Source: an uncultured Poribacteria bacterium
GTDB lineage: Bacteria > Poribacteria > WGA-4E > PCPOR2b
Length of the DNA stretch: 64,000 bases
Assembly (NCBI GenBank): GCA_958296125.1
Contig: OY282444.1
Location: 4,821,266-4,885,265, forward strand
Direction of reading: 5' to 3'
Within the stretch, counting starts at the first letter, position 1. Each line of letters opens with the position of its first letter. Shown one piece after another: positions 34,202 through 43,383 of the stretch. Below the pieces are notes generated by a model. That model was not told the DNA's origin. It did not search any database and saw only the letters and a list, made by a program, of their open reading frames with translations. The position numbers and the translations under genes were made by a program.

Positions 34202-35014
34202 TCACATCTTGGGAATATCTGGTGGTGCTGGATCCGGCTTGAAGAGCCCCGACGTTATCCCGATCACGCGACGACGTGACAAGAGCCGAGATAGGTTTGC
34301 TAGCAGGTAGTTGACAGCTCTGCCCGGAATCACATGGTTACGCCCCTTCAAAAAGGCTTTCAAGCCCGCTTCAACCACTGTTTCGGGGCTTTCCGCTTTG
34401 GTCATCCTTGTTACGTCAGCGTTGGCAACGTCGGCGAAATTCGTGGAGGTGTTACCGGGACAGAGCGCGAGCACCGTTAAGCCATGTTCGCGATACTCAC
34501 CCCAAAGTGATTCTGAGAAACTGAGGACAAATGCCTTCGTAGCACTGTAGGTAGCGAGGTAAGGAATGGGTTGGAACGCCGCTGTTGACGCGACATTGAT
34601 AACGCCGCCGTTCCCTCTCTTCAACATTGAAGGCAGAAAGAGATGCGTTAAACTCACCAAGGCGTTGATATTGAGATTCAGCATATCTTGGTAGTTCTGA
34701 TAGTCGTGCCCTAGGAAATGTCCACATTTTCCAAAACCGGCGTTATTTATCAGGACATCGACTGAGAGCGATGCAGATTGAACCTGCGCCCACAATCGCT
34801 GAGGCATATCCGGACGGCTGAGATCCCCAGGAAACACATTGACTTGGATTGCGTGTTTTTCTGATAACGCCCCGGCGATTTGACGGAGTTTATCTTCCGA
34901 ACGCGCCGTCAAGATTAAGTTGGCACCTCGCTTTGCAAGGGCACAGGCAAACGCTTCACCGATGCCAGACGAGGCACCGGTGACCAAGATAGTTGCTCCT
35001 TTGAAAGATTCCAT
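34202..35014 (-). CDS. SDR-family NAD(P)-dependent oxidoreductase
   Basis: 270 residues of a classical short-chain dehydrogenase. Cofactor motif TGASSGIG (12-19), NNAG near residue 89, VINVASTAAF with the catalytic Ser, and YSATK with the Tyr-Lys pair. CPGNTSTNF follows. Arg residues after the second strand (TARSEDK) suggest NADP(H) preference. The hydrophobic C-terminal part (VNYLLANLSRLLSRR) may contact membranes or lipids, as in DltE-like and steroid-type members. The substrate is unknown. AGGAAATAGGG precedes the start; it is convergent with the DSD1 gene. Confidence 0.93.
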   Translation of the reverse strand: MESFKGATILVTGASSGIGEAFACALAKRGANLILTARSEDKLRQIAGALSEKHAIQVNVFPGDLSRPDMPQRLWAQVQSASLSVDVLINNAGFGKCGHFLGHDYQNYQDMLNLNINALVSLTHLFLPSMLKRGNGGVINVASTAAFQPIPYLATYSATKAFVLSFSESLWGEYREHGLTVLALCPGNTSTNFADVANADVTRMTKAESPETVVEAGLKAFLKGRNHVIPGRAVNYLLANLSRLLSRRRVIGITSGLFKPDPAPPDIPKM

Positions 35015-35038
35015 CCCTATTTCCTCGAACTACACTAA

Positions 35039-36052
35039 TTATTTTTGTTGAGCAAGTGCTGTTGCGCGAAGCACCGGGCTGCTCAAGACCTCTGGATTGA
35101 CCACCGATTCAGGCATCTGTCCTGTTAATACCCTTGCGACCTCTGCCGCCGCTGTCACTTCAAGGTCGTAGATCGACTCCTCAGAGGTAAACGCGGCATG
35201 CGGTGTCAAGATCGCGTTCTCCAACCCAAGCAGCGGTTCATCAGACTGTGGCGGCTCTTCCTCCAAAACATCCAGCCCTGCCCCCGATATTTCTCCTGTC
35301 GTCAGCGCGGTGTGGAGTGCGTCGGTTTCGATAATCCCTCCCCGCGCGGTATTGAGGATATAAGCTGTCGGCTTCATCTGACGAAACGCTCCCTCATTGA
35401 ACATCTCCTGCGTTTCAGGGGTCAGGGGTGCATGGATGGTGATAAAATCAGACTCCGCCAGCAGTTCAGAGAAATCCACCAACGTTACCCCATGTGCCTC
35501 CGCCATTTGCTCAGTGGCTCGCGGTGAGTAAACCAAGATTTCCAGTCCGAACGCTTTTGCTTTCGGCACGATTGCTTTCCCAATTTTGCCAAATCCAAGG
35601 ATACCTAACTTTTGTCCACGAATCCGACGTATGGGAGGGCCCACGTCTCGCGTCCAATCGCCATTTTTAATCGTTCGATCGAGCAAGTTAATTTTCCGAG
35701 CACATGCCAGCAGCAGTGCCATTGTGTGATCAGAGACTTCATCAATGCAGTAGGCCGGGACATTCGTTACAACCATTCCGAGGGCGGTCGCGGTCTCCAC
35801 ATCAATGTTGTCCAGCCCGATTCCACACCGACCGATAACTTTGCATTGTTGGGCGGCCTCGACGACCGCCGTGGTGACATGGAGCCAGCAGGTCAGGATA
35901 CCATCGACTTGAGGTGCCAGATCGATAAATTCCGCCTCGGTCCCACTCTCCGCGACGATTAATTCTGCATCTATCTCTTTTAAAACCTGTCGTTCTGGAT
36001 CGACAGAGGGCCACGCATAGTCTGTCATCAACACTTTATATCTGTAAGGCAT
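35039..36052 (-). CDS. D-isomer-specific 2-hydroxyacid dehydrogenase (SerA/CtBP-like)
   Basis: 337 residues from the ATG at 36052 (AAAGGA upstream); the frame could extend to 36100 but the leader looks non-homologous. NAD loop is GFGKIG; the catalytic Arg lies in NTARGGIIE, the Glu in LEEEPPQ and the His in TPHAAFTSEES. RCGIGLDNIDVETA is the family substrate-loop region. It reduces a 2-oxo acid to a D-2-hydroxy acid or the reverse, such as phosphoglycerate, glycerate or glyoxylate relatives. No ACT domain is present, so it is not a full-length SerA. It precedes the minus-strand SDR gene and may be co-transcribed with it. Confidence 0.93.
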   Translation of the reverse strand: MPYRYKVLMTDYAWPSVDPERQVLKEIDAELIVAESGTEAEFIDLAPQVDGILTCWLHVTTAVVEAAQQCKVIGRCGIGLDNIDVETATALGMVVTNVPAYCIDEVSDHTMALLLACARKINLLDRTIKNGDWTRDVGPPIRRIRGQKLGILGFGKIGKAIVPKAKAFGLEILVYSPRATEQMAEAHGVTLVDFSELLAESDFITIHAPLTPETQEMFNEGAFRQMKPTAYILNTARGGIIETDALHTALTTGEISGAGLDVLEEEPPQSDEPLLGLENAILTPHAAFTSEESIYDLEVTAAAEVARVLTGQMPESVVNPEVLSSPVLRATALAQQK

Positions 36053-36119
36053 AACAGCGGATCCTTTCTTGAATCCAATTCCTCTCTTCTTTTGAAACAA
36101 ATCCTTCGCACTGCTATCT

Positions 36120-36160
36120 AATCCGAGTTGCGACCTACCCTATAGGTGACAACTTGGATT
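36120..36160. repeat. Palindromic repeat relic
   Basis: AATCCGAGTTGCGACC (36120-36135) and GGTGACAACTTGGATT (36145-36160) are imperfect inverted copies separated by 9 bp. The arms resemble the ends of the TAACCCAAGTTGC repeat family, so this is probably a shortened member. Confidence 0.5.
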
Positions 36161-36229
36161 CTATTATACTATAACATAGGTGAGATCGGAAAACAATCGT
36201 GAGGATACATATTTCTATTTTCTATTCCC

Positions 36230-36258
36230 TTGAAAAGATTTTGGTTTTGTGGTATTAT
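36230..36258 (+). promoter_or_regulatory. Sigma70-like promoter of the unknown/ThuA pair
   Basis: TTGAAA at 36230-36235, a 17-bp spacer and TATTAT at 36253-36258, about 48 nt before the ATG at 36306. Spacing is optimal and both boxes fit well. Confidence 0.6.
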
Positions 36259-36305
36259 GCTGAAAATTGCAAATATCAATCAATAACTTATCTTGGAGGT
36301 TTATC

Positions 36306-37091
36306 ATGGGAAATTCGGCGGTTTTACCTGATAATTTCGGGGATTACCTCGCTGTCCAAAACGCGCCACAGCGATTCAAAGAGGCATCAGAAGTAGCGGA
36401 GAAAGTCACCGCGGCAGGCATTCAACTGTATCCCAATCTAGATCACGCTGCAATCTTTTGTGACCCACCGCATATCGTTGCGGGGCCATTGAAGGGACTC
36501 GGCTATATCTCCGGTTGGGATGCCTGTTGTTATCCCTCGCCGGTAGATGGGTGTGACTATATCAATGTTTCAGCAAGGTTGCCAAAGGACAGTCTAGAGC
36601 GAAGCAACGGTTGGTTCGATCATGTTGCGGTTGTCCATCCTGTTGACGACCTAGCCTTGGATCACATGCTGGCTCAGGGTTACGGCAATCCGTTTATTCA
36701 TCACTTGACATGGGGAATTGTCCCACCGGAACGTGCCGGTGAGAGCGACTTTGATTACGCGGACAGAGTTGTGCGTTTTATGGTCAGGGCCCGAACAGTA
36801 ATTGCAAATGCCCTAGGCGACACCCCCGGAACACTGATCATTGCGTTGCCACAGGAGGTCATAGATCACCCCGATTTTGCTGATGCCCTCCCGACATGGA
36901 TTGATGGATTGGAGGCGAATCAGTATCAGGTCGAATCGATGCAGGGCGGTGGATTCCTCATCCAGTTTTTCGTATTGACAGGTGGAAGAATTGAAGTCGC
37001 GCTGCGATCTGGGACAGCACAGACATTTAATCCCAAAAGTGTCCACAAAATTTCCAAAGATGAAATCAGCGCAATTCAAGATGATAAATAA
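36306..37091 (+). CDS. Conserved-looking protein of unknown function, upstream of ThuA
   Basis: 261 residues from the ATG at 36306, which has TTGGAGGT 5 nt upstream. I do not recognise a family. The protein looks soluble: no signal peptide and no membrane helix. Notable strings are AIFCDPPHIVAGPLKGLGYI, WDACCYPSPVDGC, WFDHVAVVHPV and FIHHLTWGIVPPE; scattered His, Asp and Cys residues could hold a metal but no motif is decisive. FDHVAV and HHLTWGI faintly recall vicinal-oxygen-chelate folds. It shares a promoter and only a 19-nt spacer with the ThuA gene, so the two likely act together. Confidence 0.7.
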   Translation: MGNSAVLPDNFGDYLAVQNAPQRFKEASEVAEKVTAAGIQLYPNLDHAAIFCDPPHIVAGPLKGLGYISGWDACCYPSPVDGCDYINVSARLPKDSLERSNGWFDHVAVVHPVDDLALDHMLAQGYGNPFIHHLTWGIVPPERAGESDFDYADRVVRFMVRARTVIANALGDTPGTLIIALPQEVIDHPDFADALPTWIDGLEANQYQVESMQGGGFLIQFFVLTGGRIEVALRSGTAQTFNPKSVHKISKDEISAIQDDK

Positions 37092-37110
37092 ACGATAAAG
37101 GAACGGTTAT

Positions 37111-37836
37111 ATGAATAAAGCAATTCGAGTAACTGTTTGGAATGAATATCGTCACGAAAAGACCAATGAGCAAATCGCACAGATCTATCCCGATGGCATG
37201 CACAACGCGATTGGAAACTACCTGAAGACACAACCGGGGTTTGAAGTACGCACCGCGACGTTGGATGAGCCGGAACACGGGCTGACGGAGGATGCTCTCG
37301 CCAATACGGAGGTCCTGATCTGGTGGGGGCACGGGGCACATGGTGAGGTCACAGACGAAGTCGTTGACAGAATTCACAGTCGTATTCTTGATGGCATGGG
37401 CTTAATCTGCTTACACTCGTCGCACTACTCCAAGATCTTCACCAAGTTGATGGGGACAACGTGCAGCCTCAAATGGCGGGAAGCGGGCGAGAAAGAGCGG
37501 CTCTGGGTCATAGAACATGGACACCCAATCGTCGAAGGCATCAGCGAATATTTTGAAATTGAACATGCCGAAATGTACGGTGAGCCTTTCGATATTCCTG
37601 AGCCGGACACGCTGATTTTCATCAGTTGGTTCCCCGGCGGTGAGGTCTTCCGTAGCGGCTGTTGCTACTTCCGGGGTAAAGGAAAGATATTTTATTTTCG
37701 TCCTGGGCACGAAACCTACCCAATCTACCACAATCCGGACGTCCTACGCGTTATCGCTAATGCGGCGGGTTGGGCTGCACCCCTTGATGGACCACAACCT
37801 GTTTTTGGTCATTCACAACCAATAGAAAATCTGTAG
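37111..37836 (+). CDS. ThuA domain-containing protein
   Basis: 241 residues of the ThuA (trehalose-utilisation) family, a glutamine-amidotransferase-like fold without a proven amidotransferase activity. Family signs are [11 protein letters not shown] at the N-terminus, [26 protein letters not shown] at the elbow position, and [17 protein letters not shown] near the C-terminus. ThuA proteins are linked to sugar oxidation and keto-sugar metabolism, often beside Gfo/Idh/MocA genes as seen elsewhere in this window. AAAGGAAC precedes the ATG. It probably forms an operon with the preceding unknown gene. Confidence 0.9.
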   Translation: MNKAIRVTVWNEYRHEKTNEQIAQIYPDGMHNAIGNYLKTQPGFEVRTATLDEPEHGLTEDALANTEVLIWWGHGAHGEVTDEVVDRIHSRILDGMGLICLHSSHYSKIFTKLMGTTCSLKWREAGEKERLWVIEHGHPIVEGISEYFEIEHAEMYGEPFDIPEPDTLIFISWFPGGEVFRSGCCYFRGKGKIFYFRPGHETYPIYHNPDVLRVIANAAGWAAPLDGPQPVFGHSQPIENL

Positions 37837-37840
37837 TGGA

Positions 37841-38857
37841 TTACGATGGAGGAGCGGTCCTAATGGTTGATCCCTCCGGTAAGACCTGCACATCATAAAT
37901 CTCTTCACAACCGGTCTCATATCTGAGGTGTTCTACGATACGTCCCTCAGATAGAGACACCGCCACAATACCGCTGAAAACCGCCTGTTCGGAGATTGGT
38001 AGGGCTGCAAAGGTCGAACTTGTCTTTCGCAGCTTTGATAATCCCACAAACAGATAGTCACCACAACGTGCCATGCCACGCACGAAGCCGGGCAGCTGCG
38101 TAACCACTTCGTATCTGCCCGCTTGGGGCTCGGCACATACTAACTCTCCGGTCGCCGAGAGCAGCAAATAAAGTTTCCCATCATACACTCGCGGGGAGTG
38201 TGGCATCGGTAACCCTCCGAGCACAATCTCGCCGCTGGGGACATTCATCAAAATCCCGCCCGACGCTTTGGTATCGCGCCATCCCTCAAAGGTGTCCACC
38301 TCCCCAAACGCTGTCACATACTCAGGTTGACCGTCCACTATCGCCATGCTGTTCAAATGGCAGCGGTCTTCTGGTGCCAAGTTGCTAACGAATGGAGGAC
38401 ACCATTGGGGCTCGAAGGTTGAGTTTTCCTCTGCCAGAGCCATAGATGAAAAGAGGGTGCTGATTGCCCACAGGCCGTCCTTTCCCCAAGCGAGATCATG
38501 CGTATCAACCTCTCCGCTAAAATAGGTACTCTCCGGCACATACCTACCTTCTACCGCTCCGATCAAGGATTCGGAATCGACATGCCGGGGCTCAATGGAT
38601 TCCTCAACCGAAGTGTTGGCAAGCACCACGACCTCATCCCGCGTAGCGACTGCAATCCGCTGATCGGAAACCGCCAATCCCATTGGTCTGGGGAAGTCCA
38701 AGGCACGCTGATCAATCTTTTCCGGGCTTGTGGCGCGGATAAAGATAACCTTCCCCGCTTGGTAGGTGCTGAACACCAGAGTGCACCCCAAGTGCCAGAG
38801 CAGTTGGGGTAGGGTTGGGGAATGGGTGTAATGAAATGGGGTTGGCAATGCTTGCAT
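37841..38857 (-). CDS. TIGR03032/DUF4915-like beta-propeller protein
   Basis: 338 residues resembling the TIGR03032 family: LVFSTYQAGKVIFI, FPRPMGLAV, RIAVATRDEVVVL, CHLNSMAIVDGQPEYVTAFG, GGILMNVPSGEIV and MPHSPRVYDGKLYLL. The repeats suggest a beta-propeller. Family members are often encoded beside 2OG-dioxygenases or sulphotransferase-like genes, but their activity is not established. There is no signal peptide. It is convergent with ThuA, with a gap of only 4 nt. Confidence 0.8.
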   Translation of the reverse strand: MQALPTPFHYTHSPTLPQLLWHLGCTLVFSTYQAGKVIFIRATSPEKIDQRALDFPRPMGLAVSDQRIAVATRDEVVVLANTSVEESIEPRHVDSESLIGAVEGRYVPESTYFSGEVDTHDLAWGKDGLWAISTLFSSMALAEENSTFEPQWCPPFVSNLAPEDRCHLNSMAIVDGQPEYVTAFGEVDTFEGWRDTKASGGILMNVPSGEIVLGGLPMPHSPRVYDGKLYLLLSATGELVCAEPQAGRYEVVTQLPGFVRGMARCGDYLFVGLSKLRKTSSTFAALPISEQAVFSGIVAVSLSEGRIVEHLRYETGCEEIYDVQVLPEGSTIRTAPPS

Positions 38858-38926
38858 ATAGGATTTCCCCTCTGTCGTTCGACACCGCTAAGATTTTTTT
38901 GAATTGAAGGTGTAACCTGCTATTTT

Positions 38927-41161
38927 TCAAAAACGCCGCACCAGTTCCAGTCCCCAAAATCGGGGTTCATTGACATAGCTGGTCAGATTGTTGAAATCAA
39001 TGCCACCGGTGGGAGACGTGTTGTTGAGGATATTACGTCCCGTGATTGCTATCTCTACGTCGGCATGTGGCAATAGGCAGGCAAGCCGCAGACCACCCTC
39101 CAAGAGCCAATCATCGGCATATTCCACAGATTCGTAGAGAAAGAACCGCACGCGGCTGCGATACGCCCAGTCCGTGGATGCGACGAGGCTTACACCTGCC
39201 GGAAGCGTGAGAACGTAGCGCAGCGTCACATCTGCAATCCAGCCCGGAGCCTGCGGCAGACCGTTGCCGTTGATGGAAAAAGTTCCGTCGACAGAAGCGG
39301 GCGGATCCAGCATCGTACACGGTGCCCCGCAGCCCTGTATAGCTAGGCGCGGATCCTCAATGCGCGTTTGGTTGTAACTGAGGCCCGCTGAGACCTCCAG
39401 GGCCGTGATCGGTACAAGGGTCAACTCCGCCTCAACGCCCCGTCCGATAGTGCTTTCAGCGTTCACCAATCGGTTGAAATTGGCCCCTCCCCCCACCGCA
39501 GTGAGCTGCTGATCCTGCATAAAGTAATGGAACGCGGCCATATTCAGGTGCAGCCGTTGCCCCCACAAGCGTAATTTCGTGCCGCCTTCAAAGGAAAGAA
39601 TGGTCTCCGTATCAGCCACCGTGACCTCATTGCCAAACAGCAGGCGTCCCTGAATGCTGGGCGCGCGAAATCCGCGTGCCGCGCGCACGTAGGTCTGCAC
39701 ACTAGGTGTGACCCGATAGCGTAGGCTCAGATCGCCGCTCCACACCGTGTCCTGAGGATTCAGGGAGATCGGCCCGAGTGGTCCTGCCTCCGTAACAGCC
39801 GGTGCTTCATCCCGCCACGCTGTATAGTCCTTCGTATCATTAGACAATCGTAAGCCAGCACCCAATTCCAGATCTTTGTTCCATTGGAAAGTCAACGCCG
39901 CAAATGCTGCCCGTGCAATGGCTAGTTGCTCTTGACGCACTTTCCCATCTTGGGCACCTTCAGCCAAGGTATTGTAGTTGAAATCCTCCATCTCCACAAA
40001 CTCTCGGAAATAGTACAACCCGAACTGATAGGCAAAACGGTAGCGTCTGGTGCTCATCAAACGAACTTCTTGGCTAAACTGCTGCAACGTGGGAATGCCA
40101 GACGCGGTTTCAGAGGGAAAAGGAATTTCGCCGGGCCCGCTCTGCGGGGTGAAGACAGCACCGTATCCACCGTCAATGTCTCCACGCGAAAAGGTGGTGA
40201 GTCGCTCCACCCCCGTCAGCGAAACCAGTTGGAAGTCCCCTATGTCGTAGCGCACCTCAGCTGCCAAGCCACGCGTATTCAAGGTTTGCTCATTCCGCCC
40301 GTCATGCGCGATACGGTCGCGTGCAAAATCTGACACCAGATCTCCCTGACCCTTTAACAGCGTATTGGCGCGAAACAGACGTGCAGTGCCATCAAGGTCG
40401 CGGGCATGGAACTTGACCCATGCTTCCAGTGCCGCCGTGGGTGTCCACAAAAACTGTAAGCGTCCAGCCGTGTCCTGATACCCACCTAGGGCATCTTCTT
40501 CGTCTGTATGCTCGTTATTTATCCAATCGCCGCGCCGCTGGTCAAGCAGCGAAAGTCTCGCGGAAAGTACAGACGAAATGATCGGACCGGACACCGCACC
40601 CTCAAAATTAGTGGTGTTGAACCGCCCGTAACCCAACCGTCCATACCCTTCCAATGTCTGCGTAGGACGCGCCGATTCAAACTTAACCGTTCCCGCGGGT
40701 GTATTGCGTCCAAATAGTGTGCCTTGTGGGCCCCGCAGCACTTCAATCCGATCCAGATCAAAGGCAGGAAACCCTTTCAACAACGCATTTTCAAGCACAA
40801 TCCCGTCGTAGAGAACGGAAACCGGCTGCGAAGCATTGAGGTCAAAGTCGGTGTTTCCTAGACCGCGGATATAAAAGCGCGGAAAGACACGCCCAAACGA
40901 AGATTCCATCTGTAGACTGGGCGTGCGGTTCGATAAAAAACGGATATCCATACCAGATGAGCGCAAGGTGTCGGATTTTTCACCCCGCAGCGTCGAAACG
41001 GAGAGCGGCACGTCAAAAGAGCTCTGTTCGCGCTTGCGGGCAGTAACCATGACCTCTTCCAGCATAATAATATCTTCGTCTTCCTCATTGGCACCTATTG
41101 TGATAGGCAGGGCTAACATCACAGAGAAAGCCAAAACACATAACTGCACCCCAAAACGCAT
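38927..41161 (-). CDS. TonB-dependent outer-membrane receptor
   Basis: 744 residues from the ATG at 41161, which has GGAGGA 5 nt upstream and a signal peptide (MRFGVQLCVLAFSVMLALPI). The frame reaches 41299 but overlaps the ThDP gene. The plug shows VMVTARKREQSSFDVPLSV, PRFYIRGLGN and IEVLRGPQGTLFGRNTPAGT. The barrel ends with FWGLELVRRF, a typical C-terminal aromatic signal. FGRNTPAGT-type receptors are common in sphingomonad-like catabolic loci and take up large or scarce ligands (siderophores, sugars, vitamins). No ligand can be named. It lies 34 nt downstream of the ThDP enzyme and probably belongs to its transcript. Confidence 0.94.
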   Translation of the reverse strand: MRFGVQLCVLAFSVMLALPITIGANEEDEDIIMLEEVMVTARKREQSSFDVPLSVSTLRGEKSDTLRSSGMDIRFLSNRTPSLQMESSFGRVFPRFYIRGLGNTDFDLNASQPVSVLYDGIVLENALLKGFPAFDLDRIEVLRGPQGTLFGRNTPAGTVKFESARPTQTLEGYGRLGYGRFNTTNFEGAVSGPIISSVLSARLSLLDQRRGDWINNEHTDEEDALGGYQDTAGRLQFLWTPTAALEAWVKFHARDLDGTARLFRANTLLKGQGDLVSDFARDRIAHDGRNEQTLNTRGLAAEVRYDIGDFQLVSLTGVERLTTFSRGDIDGGYGAVFTPQSGPGEIPFPSETASGIPTLQQFSQEVRLMSTRRYRFAYQFGLYYFREFVEMEDFNYNTLAEGAQDGKVRQEQLAIARAAFAALTFQWNKDLELGAGLRLSNDTKDYTAWRDEAPAVTEAGPLGPISLNPQDTVWSGDLSLRYRVTPSVQTYVRAARGFRAPSIQGRLLFGNEVTVADTETILSFEGGTKLRLWGQRLHLNMAAFHYFMQDQQLTAVGGGANFNRLVNAESTIGRGVEAELTLVPITALEVSAGLSYNQTRIEDPRLAIQGCGAPCTMLDPPASVDGTFSINGNGLPQAPGWIADVTLRYVLTLPAGVSLVASTDWAYRSRVRFFLYESVEYADDWLLEGGLRLACLLPHADVEIAITGRNILNNTSPTGGIDFNNLTSYVNEPRFWGLELVRRF

Positions 41162-41195
41162 ATTTTTCCTCCGAAACAAAACACGGAAATTGGTC

Positions 41196-42929
41196 TTATA
41201 CCTGCCAACCCTGATGCCATTCGGACTCATGTCCGCTCCCTTCTCGCGATACGACGACATCAAGCAGGTACGGCCGATTTTCTTTGGTGATACAGTCAAT
41301 CCCCCGCTTCAGTGCCGCCTCCAGTTCTGATGGATCGAGGACCCGCTCGCCATCCACCCCTTGAGACCGAGCAAGCCCAGCATAATCAATCGACGGTCCG
41401 CCAAGGAAGAGTCCGGGGTATTTACCCTCCTGGACCATCTGGCTGTCCGGCATTTCCCGCGCCCAGTTTTGACGCACCACCTGATAGCTTTCGTTGTTGG
41501 AAACAATTGTCAGCACAGGGGTCTTATAGCGAGCCATAGACCAAAACCCAGCTGCGCTATAGGTAAGCGAGCCATCGCCAATGCTCAGAACGACGGGGCT
41601 TTCGTCTCCAATCCCAATTTTCGCGCCAATCGCACCACCGACCGCCCATCCAAGCGATCCGCCACCACCACCGAATCGCCACATCTGTTGATAGCCAAAC
41701 GGCAGCAGTGTTGTTCGGGCGGTTGGATTTTCTCCAATGATTATCGAGTTTTTCGGCAGGAGCGTCGCCATCTGTGCCTCCAGCAGGCTGGGGTGAATTA
41801 CGTCGTCGTTTGCATGTTCCCGCACCACCGCCTCCTCACGCTCAAGCAGGCGTTTTGCATAGGTTGAGACCTTGGCACGTTGGTTGCGCCACAGCTCAAT
41901 GGTATCAGCCCCGTACAGGTTAGATATTGTTTCACAAAGGGCGGGTAGGGTATCCTTTAGGTTACATTGGGCAGCCAGATCGAGCGGATAGTGTCGTCCC
42001 ATCAGCGTTGGGTTGGGACCAATCTGCATCACAGTCGGCTCCTCCGCAGCCCCATGGAGCCCCCGACAACCGACCATGAACAGGAGATCCGGTTGTAGAC
42101 CCGTTACTTCGGAGAACTCCGCTTCTATCGGATAGGTGCCACAATACAACGGATGGTGCGTCGGAAAATTCGCGCTGGTTTGTCGGCTGCTGAAAACCGG
42201 CGCACCGAGCAATTCCGCCAGCTGTACGGCTTCGTCTTGTGCGTTTTGGTTCCAAACATCATCGCCGAACATCAGGGCAGGACAGCTACATTTACCAAGT
42301 TTTCGAGCAATCGCTTCGATTGTTTGGGCCCGCGCCGCTCCCGGACCTTCAATCTGATACCCCGCGCCTTCTCCAATTTCTGCCTCGAGCCCTTCACGAT
42401 TGAGCAGATCTGCACTCACCGAGATAAAAACAGGACCCGTGGGTGGATTCGTCGCCTCCCGCATCGCCCTCGCTGTTGCTAACGTCAGTGCCTCCGGCTG
42501 ATAGCTCACTTGATAAGCACAACGTGCCTCCTTGGTCATGCCGCGCATCAACTCTGCTTGACTTAGTCCGGGAAAGGGTGTTAAGCCTCGGAAATCTTGA
42601 ACCTCCTTCGTCCAATCCCCAGCAATGACAACTACCGCCGAGCCTGCCATCTGGGCGTTGTAAAGTTGACCCGCCATCTGAAGCGATCCGCCGGTCACAT
42701 GGGCGATAGCTACGCCTACTTTGCCGCTAGTGCGGTAGTATCCATCCGCCATAGCGGAGACCAATCCCTCATGTTTCGCCATGGCAATCCGCAAATCTCC
42801 ATCCTCGGCGACCGCTGCAAATAGGCCTGTTTCTGCCGATCCGGGATTGGTAAAGAGATACTCGACCCCACATTCCTTGAGCATCTTTACCAGGATCATC
42901 CCGCCTGAACCGCTAATCGTTTTTCGCAT
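41196..42929 (-). CDS. Thiamine-diphosphate enzyme (acetolactate synthase / benzoylformate decarboxylase-like)
   Basis: 577 residues. The PYR domain has the cofactor-activating Glu54 in AKHEGLVSAMADGY. The PP domain has GDGSLTYSAAGFWSM followed by IVSNNESYQVV, the Mg2+/ThDP-binding GDG...NN motif. The middle domain (about 195-340) lacks an FAD signature I can recognise. Enzymes of this group decarboxylate 2-oxo acids or join two of them; the substrate is not determinable. GGAGG precedes the ATG. It forms a probable operon with the TonB receptor gene, an arrangement that suggests uptake and breakdown of one compound. Confidence 0.92.
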   Translation of the reverse strand: MRKTISGSGGMILVKMLKECGVEYLFTNPGSAETGLFAAVAEDGDLRIAMAKHEGLVSAMADGYYRTSGKVGVAIAHVTGGSLQMAGQLYNAQMAGSAVVVIAGDWTKEVQDFRGLTPFPGLSQAELMRGMTKEARCAYQVSYQPEALTLATARAMREATNPPTGPVFISVSADLLNREGLEAEIGEGAGYQIEGPGAARAQTIEAIARKLGKCSCPALMFGDDVWNQNAQDEAVQLAELLGAPVFSSRQTSANFPTHHPLYCGTYPIEAEFSEVTGLQPDLLFMVGCRGLHGAAEEPTVMQIGPNPTLMGRHYPLDLAAQCNLKDTLPALCETISNLYGADTIELWRNQRAKVSTYAKRLLEREEAVVREHANDDVIHPSLLEAQMATLLPKNSIIIGENPTARTTLLPFGYQQMWRFGGGGGSLGWAVGGAIGAKIGIGDESPVVLSIGDGSLTYSAAGFWSMARYKTPVLTIVSNNESYQVVRQNWAREMPDSQMVQEGKYPGLFLGGPSIDYAGLARSQGVDGERVLDPSELEAALKRGIDCITKENRPYLLDVVVSREGSGHESEWHQGWQV

Positions 42930-43383
42930 TGAATCCTCCGGTGTGTCTGAGAATAGATTGATTCATGTTAAGAAATTGTGCAACAAAAACCGAGTTTGTG
43001 TCAAGAATTCGGTTTCTCTTCGCATTTTGCCCTTTCTTCTTCAATGAGCCCCGCACCCGTAGAGCCCCGCACCTGTAGGTCGGGCTTCCTAGCCCGACAG
43101 CCCCAACGGGCTAATACCCCCATGATGACATGAGCCAATAGGTTTATGATTCGGCTTTGCCTTCAGGTATCATAGCAGAATCCGTCCGATTCTGCAACGA
43201 AAAAGCCGCGCTTTTCATAGGGGGATGTCGGGTATAAAAAAGGTCGATCAAATTTTACCCTTTTCGCTGCGGTAATCGGTTATAATGAAAGGCATCCTAA
43301 TTAACCCAACACCCACCCCTTTTTGAGATTGGGCAAATTTTCCAATTTGGTGAGGAACGCATCAGATCTGAACGAGGAGGAAT
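42930..43383. other. 454-bp divergent gap with repeats
   Basis: No credible gene. It must hold promoters for the ThDP gene (leftward) and the HpcH/HpaI gene (rightward). It contains a 16-bp tandem repeat pair (43046-43077) and a hairpin (43075-43098). TATAAT at 43281-43286 has no matching -35 box. Confidence 0.6.
43046..43098. repeat. Tandem 16-mers plus hairpin repeat
   Basis: GAGCCCCGCACC(C/T)GTA occurs twice in tandem at 43046-43061 and 43062-43077. It runs into the 24-bp hairpin sequence 43075-43098 (GTCGGGCT TCCT AGCCCGAC core), identical to 16270-16293 on the other strand. Confidence 0.75.

Noticed and set aside
43046-43098. Tandem 16-mers as a CRISPR array
   Set aside because: Only two units with no spacer between them and no cas gene in the window.
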